Position numbers and translations under genes: made by a program | Shown here: piece by piece, positions 32,619 to 35,994 of the stretch | Layout of the letters: each line of letters starts with the position of its first letter | Position numbering within the stretch: the stretch's first letter is position 1 | Notes under the pieces: model-generated | What the model saw: the letters and a program-made list of their open reading frames with translations, nothing else | Told to the model about the DNA's origin: nothing | The model's database searches: none | DNA from: an uncultured Gammaproteobacteria bacterium | GTDB lineage: Bacteria; Pseudomonadota; Gammaproteobacteria; Arenicellales; JAANXG01 | Assembly: GCA_947258495.1 (NCBI GenBank) | Contig: CAMYIN010000136.1 | Location: 1 to 35,994, forward strand | DNA length: 35,994 bases | Direction of reading: 5' to 3'

Positions 32619-33418
32619 CTATACCCGACCGAGGGCGAAGCCCTTGGCGATGTAGTTGCGGACGAAATAGATCACGAAGGCGCCCGGCACCAGGGTCAGG
32701 GTGCCCGCCGCCGCCAGCAGACCCAGCTCGTAGCCGGCGGTGCTGGCGGTGCGCGTCATGGTGGCGGCGATCGGCTTCGCCGCCACCGAGGTCAGGGTCT
32801 TGGCCAGCAGCAGTTCCACCCAGGAGTACATGAAACAGAAGAACGCGGCCACGCCGATGCCGGCGGCGATGGTGGGTATAAAGATCTTGCGAAAGAAGCG
32901 CCAGAAGGAGTAGCCGTCGAGATAGGCGGTCTCGTCCAGCTCCTTCGGCACCGCCGACATGAAACCCTCCAGGATCCACACCGCCAGGGGAATGTTGAAC
33001 AGGCAGTGCGCCAGCGCCACAGCGATGTGGGTGTCGAACAAGCCGATGGCCGAATAAAGCTGGAAGAACGGCAGGGCAAACACCGCAGGCGGCGCCATGC
33101 GGTTGGTGAGCAGCCAGAAAAACAGATGCTTGTCGCCGAGGAAGCGGTAGCGCGAGAAGGCGTAGGCCGCCGGCAGGGCCACGGACACGGATATCACGGT
33201 GTTCATCACGACGTAGGCGATGGAATTGAGATAACCGTTGTACCAGGTTGGGTCGGTGAAGATCTTGCGGTAGTTGTCGAGGGTGAAATCCAGCGGCCAC
33301 AGAGAAAACGTTCCCAGGATCTCGTTAGTGGTCTTGAACGACATGTTCAGCAGCCAGTAGATCGGCAGCATGAGGAACACGATGTAGAGCGTCGGCACCA
33401 GCCACTTGTGGGTCTTCA

Positions 33419-33422
<4 letters not shown>
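32619..33422 (-). CDS. glpQ: Glycerol ABC transporter permease
   Basis: ATG 33422 overlaps the glpP stop (ATGATG). The 267-residue protein has about six membrane helices and the ABC permease EAA-loop region SAVPKELDETAYLDGYSFWRFF, which docks on the ATPases. The start THKWLVPTLYIVFLMLPIYWLL is the first helix. It forms a heterodimeric channel with GlpP. The assignment to glpQ rests on gene order, the adjoining DUF2160 gene and downstream glpK. Confidence 0.9.
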
Positions 33423-34282
<860 letters not shown>

Positions 34283-34294
34283 CTTTGATCACGA

Positions 34295-35362
34295 CTAGTT
34301 CACGACCCAGCCGTCTGCGTAGATCCACGTCGCCGCAGGGTCAAAGGATATGCAGGGGTTCTCGCTCGGGATGTCTGCGCCCTCCTCCACGATCAGCTTC
34401 AGGCGATGCCCGTCAACACGCGCTTCGACGATGCGGTAGCGGCCGAGGTCGTCCACTTTGACCACCTCCGCGGGGAAGCCGTGCTCGTCGAAGTGCACGA
34501 ATTCCGGACGCACGCCGACTTCGATCTCCCGAACATCGCTGCCGGGCTTTTCCGCAGACGCAGTCGTAATCGCGTGACCCGCGAACCGCACCGTTCCGTC
34601 GACGATCTCGCAGGGCAGGACGTTCATGCCCGGCGAGCCGATAAAATGGCCAACAAACGTGTGGTGCGGGCGCTCGAACAGCTCTACCGGCGTGCCCACC
34701 TGCACCACCGTGCCCTCGTACATGACCACCACCTGGTCGGCAAAGGTGAGCGCCTCGGTCTGATCGTGGGTCACATAGATCATCGTCAGACCGAGCCGCT
34801 GGTGGAGCTCCTTCAATTTCGAGCGCAGGCGCCACTTGAGGTGCGGATCGATCACGGTGAGCGGTTCGTCGAACATAATGACGTTGACGTCGTCGCGAAC
34901 CAGGCCGCGGCCGAGCGATATCTTCTGCTTCCCGTCCATGGTCAATCCCGATGCCCGGCGCTGCAGCGAGGCATCGAGGTCGAGCATGCCTGCGATTTCC
35001 TCCACACGCTGCTTGACCCTTACCTCGGGGACGCCTCGATTGCGCAACGGAAACGCCAGATTGTCGAACACCGACATGGTGTCGTAGACCACCGGGAATT
35101 GAAACACCTGTGCGATATGCCTTTCGGTGGTGGGCACCTCGGTCACGTCCGTATCGTTGAACAGGACCCGGCCCTGGGTGGGCACCAGCAGGCCGGAGAT
35201 GATGTTCAGCAGCGTGGTCTTGCCGCAACCCGACGGGCCCAGCAAGGCGTAGGCGCCGCCGTCCTGCCAGACGGCGTTGATTTCCTTCAAGGCGTAGTCT
35301 TCCAACCCGGCGGGGCGCGCCATGTAGCTGTGCATGACTTTGTGAAAGCTGATCTTCGCCAT
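34295..35362 (-). CDS. glpT: Glycerol ABC transporter ATPase with degenerate signature motif
   Basis: ATG 35362 is chosen over an in-frame TTG at 35386 because GAAGGGA lies about 10 bases upstream. The 355-residue protein has Walker A GPSGCGKTT, Q-loop QVFQFPVVYD, Walker B VIMFDEP, and H-loop VTHDQTEA. The signature, normally LSGGQ, reads GLTMDGKQKISLGR. The C-terminal about 110 residues form the regulatory beta domain common to sugar-type ATPases. It pairs with the partial ATPase encoded next to it, giving one normal and one defective ATP site. Confidence 0.92.
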   Translation of the reverse strand: MAKISFHKVMHSYMARPAGLEDYALKEINAVWQDGGAYALLGPSGCGKTTLLNIISGLLVPTQGRVLFNDTDVTEVPTTERHIAQVFQFPVVYDTMSVFDNLAFPLRNRGVPEVRVKQRVEEIAGMLDLDASLQRRASGLTMDGKQKISLGRGLVRDDVNVIMFDEPLTVIDPHLKWRLRSKLKELHQRLGLTMIYVTHDQTEALTFADQVVVMYEGTVVQVGTPVELFERPHHTFVGHFIGSPGMNVLPCEIVDGTVRFAGHAITTASAEKPGSDVREIEVGVRPEFVHFDEHGFPAEVVKVDDLGRYRIVEARVDGHRLKLIVEEGADIPSENPCISFDPAATWIYADGWVVN

Positions 35363-35382
35363 CGGGGGCTGATCCCTTCGTC

Positions 35383-35994
35383 TCAACTCCGGGCAGCGGT
35401 ATCCACCTGATGACCGATACGGCTGCCTTCTCTATCGAAATAGAGGCAGCGCCCTACGTGCAGAAACAGTTCCGCGGAATCGCCCACTTCAAACGGATGC
35501 ACACCGTGGGATTCGGAAACCCACTGGTTTCCCTCGACGTCGGCGCGGACGATGCTCTCCGAGCCGCTGATCTCCGCCACCAGGACCCTGGCGCGCACTT
35601 TTACCGCGTCGTCGTCCCTGGGGCTTATGGTCAGATGATGCGGGCGTACGCCGATGGTGTAGGTCCCGTCGGCGAGGTCCTCATAAGCAGACGGAACCAT
35701 CCAGTTCACGGTCTCCGTAAGAAAGAAGGTGTGCCCATGCTTTTGCACCGGCGCCGTGTTGATGGGCGGATCGGAGAACACCTTGGCGCTGGCCAGCGTC
35801 GTCGGTGTGCGGTATAGCTGGACGGTGGGCCCGTACTCGATGACGCGCCCCTGCTCGAGCGTCGCCGTGTATCCTCCCAGCATCAGGGCCTCCAGCGGCT
35901 CGCTGGTGGCGTACACAACGGTGGCTCCCGAGTCCTGGAACAGTTTCGGCAGTTCGTCGCGCCGTTCCTCGCGCAGCTTGTAATCAAGCTTCGC
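35383..35994 (-). CDS. glpS: Glycerol ABC transporter ATPase, 5' part beyond window
   Basis: The frame is open through the window edge; 203 residues of the C-terminal part are visible. It begins LDYKLREERRDELPKLFQD, then the switch region ATVVYATSEPLEALML, where the H-loop His of most ABC ATPases is Ser. VIEYGPTVQLYRTP follows, then the beta-rich regulatory domain (YTIGVRPHHLTIS). Walker A, Walker B and the signature lie outside the window. It is the first of the glp genes visible on the - strand. Confidence 0.9.
   Translation of the reverse strand, partial: AKLDYKLREERRDELPKLFQDSGATVVYATSEPLEALMLGGYTATLEQGRVIEYGPTVQLYRTPTTLASAKVFSDPPINTAPVQKHGHTFFLTETVNWMVPSAYEDLADGTYTIGVRPHHLTISPRDDDAVKVRARVLVAEISGSESIVRADVEGNQWVSESHGVHPFEVGDSAELFLHVGRCLYFDREGSRIGHQVDTAARS

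Noticed and set aside
34406-35410. Long + strand ORF opposite glpT
   Set aside because: Antisense shadow; no family recognised and low-complexity His/Arg-rich product.

Overview
The window (about 36 kb, GC-rich apart from a more AT-rich stretch near 24.4-27.1 kb) looks like a chromosomal piece of a gammaproteobacterium, probably environmental or uncultured. Supporting signs are a YggX-type iron-trafficking protein, a stand-alone A-type Fe-S carrier, a Tat-exported aldo/keto reductase-like protein and a rhizobial-type glycerol ABC transporter. I see no rRNA, tRNA or CRISPR array and no intact transposase.

Region 1 (1-7835, + strand) is a tight seven-gene operon and the most interesting part. 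In order: a 5'-truncated unknown protein, a membrane-anchored TPR/PEGA-like protein, an FHA-TM-PEGA-formylglycine-enzyme-like protein, a tiny exported proline-rich protein, a MotA/TolQ/ExbB-type channel subunit, and two vWA proteins. Each vWA protein starts with a single ExbD/TolR/MotB-like helix carrying a conserved Asp (SFLDV), followed by a coiled coil and a vWA domain. My reading is a proton-motive-force-driven stator complex whose moving arms end in vWA domains outside the membrane, with PEGA/FGE-like and TPR proteins as periplasmic partners.

Region 2 (7.9-12.6 kb) holds an SRAP (YedK/HMCES) protein, a secreted gamma-glutamyltransferase, small proteins and YggX. Region 3 (12.7-19 kb, + strand) has an A-type Fe-S carrier with an IscR-like palindrome in front, then an ATP-grasp ligase coupled to a radical SAM protein with a C-terminal CCAEP tail, then a DUF3095/DUF6624 pair and an aldo/keto reductase homologue that has lost its catalytic tetrad. 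Two copies of a 172-bp, four-hairpin repeat lie at 11.1 and 19.8 kb.

Region 4 (19-24.3 kb, - strand) has a SYLF lipid-binding protein, a glycosyltransferase, an EthD-like protein, a chimeric remnant of a GntH-type MBL hydrolase, an outer-membrane barrel, a barrel gene broken by an in-frame TAG, and an ABM monooxygenase. Region 5 (24.4-27.7 kb) is a toxin-antitoxin island: a nucleotidyltransferase/ribbon-helix-helix-like pair, RelBE, a decayed Phd/PIN pair with several lesions, and an intact VapBC. Two of these modules have 10-bp-periodic operators.

Region 6 (27.7-36 kb, - strand) has a double-GAF sigma-54 activator (with an in-frame TAG just upstream of its start), a small exported protein, glycerol kinase, and the glycerol ABC transporter genes glpQ, glpP, glpT and partial glpS with a DUF2160 membrane protein. 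The substrate-binding protein glpV, expected between the DUF2160 gene and glpK, is absent; a roughly 106-nt hairpin-rich element sits there instead.
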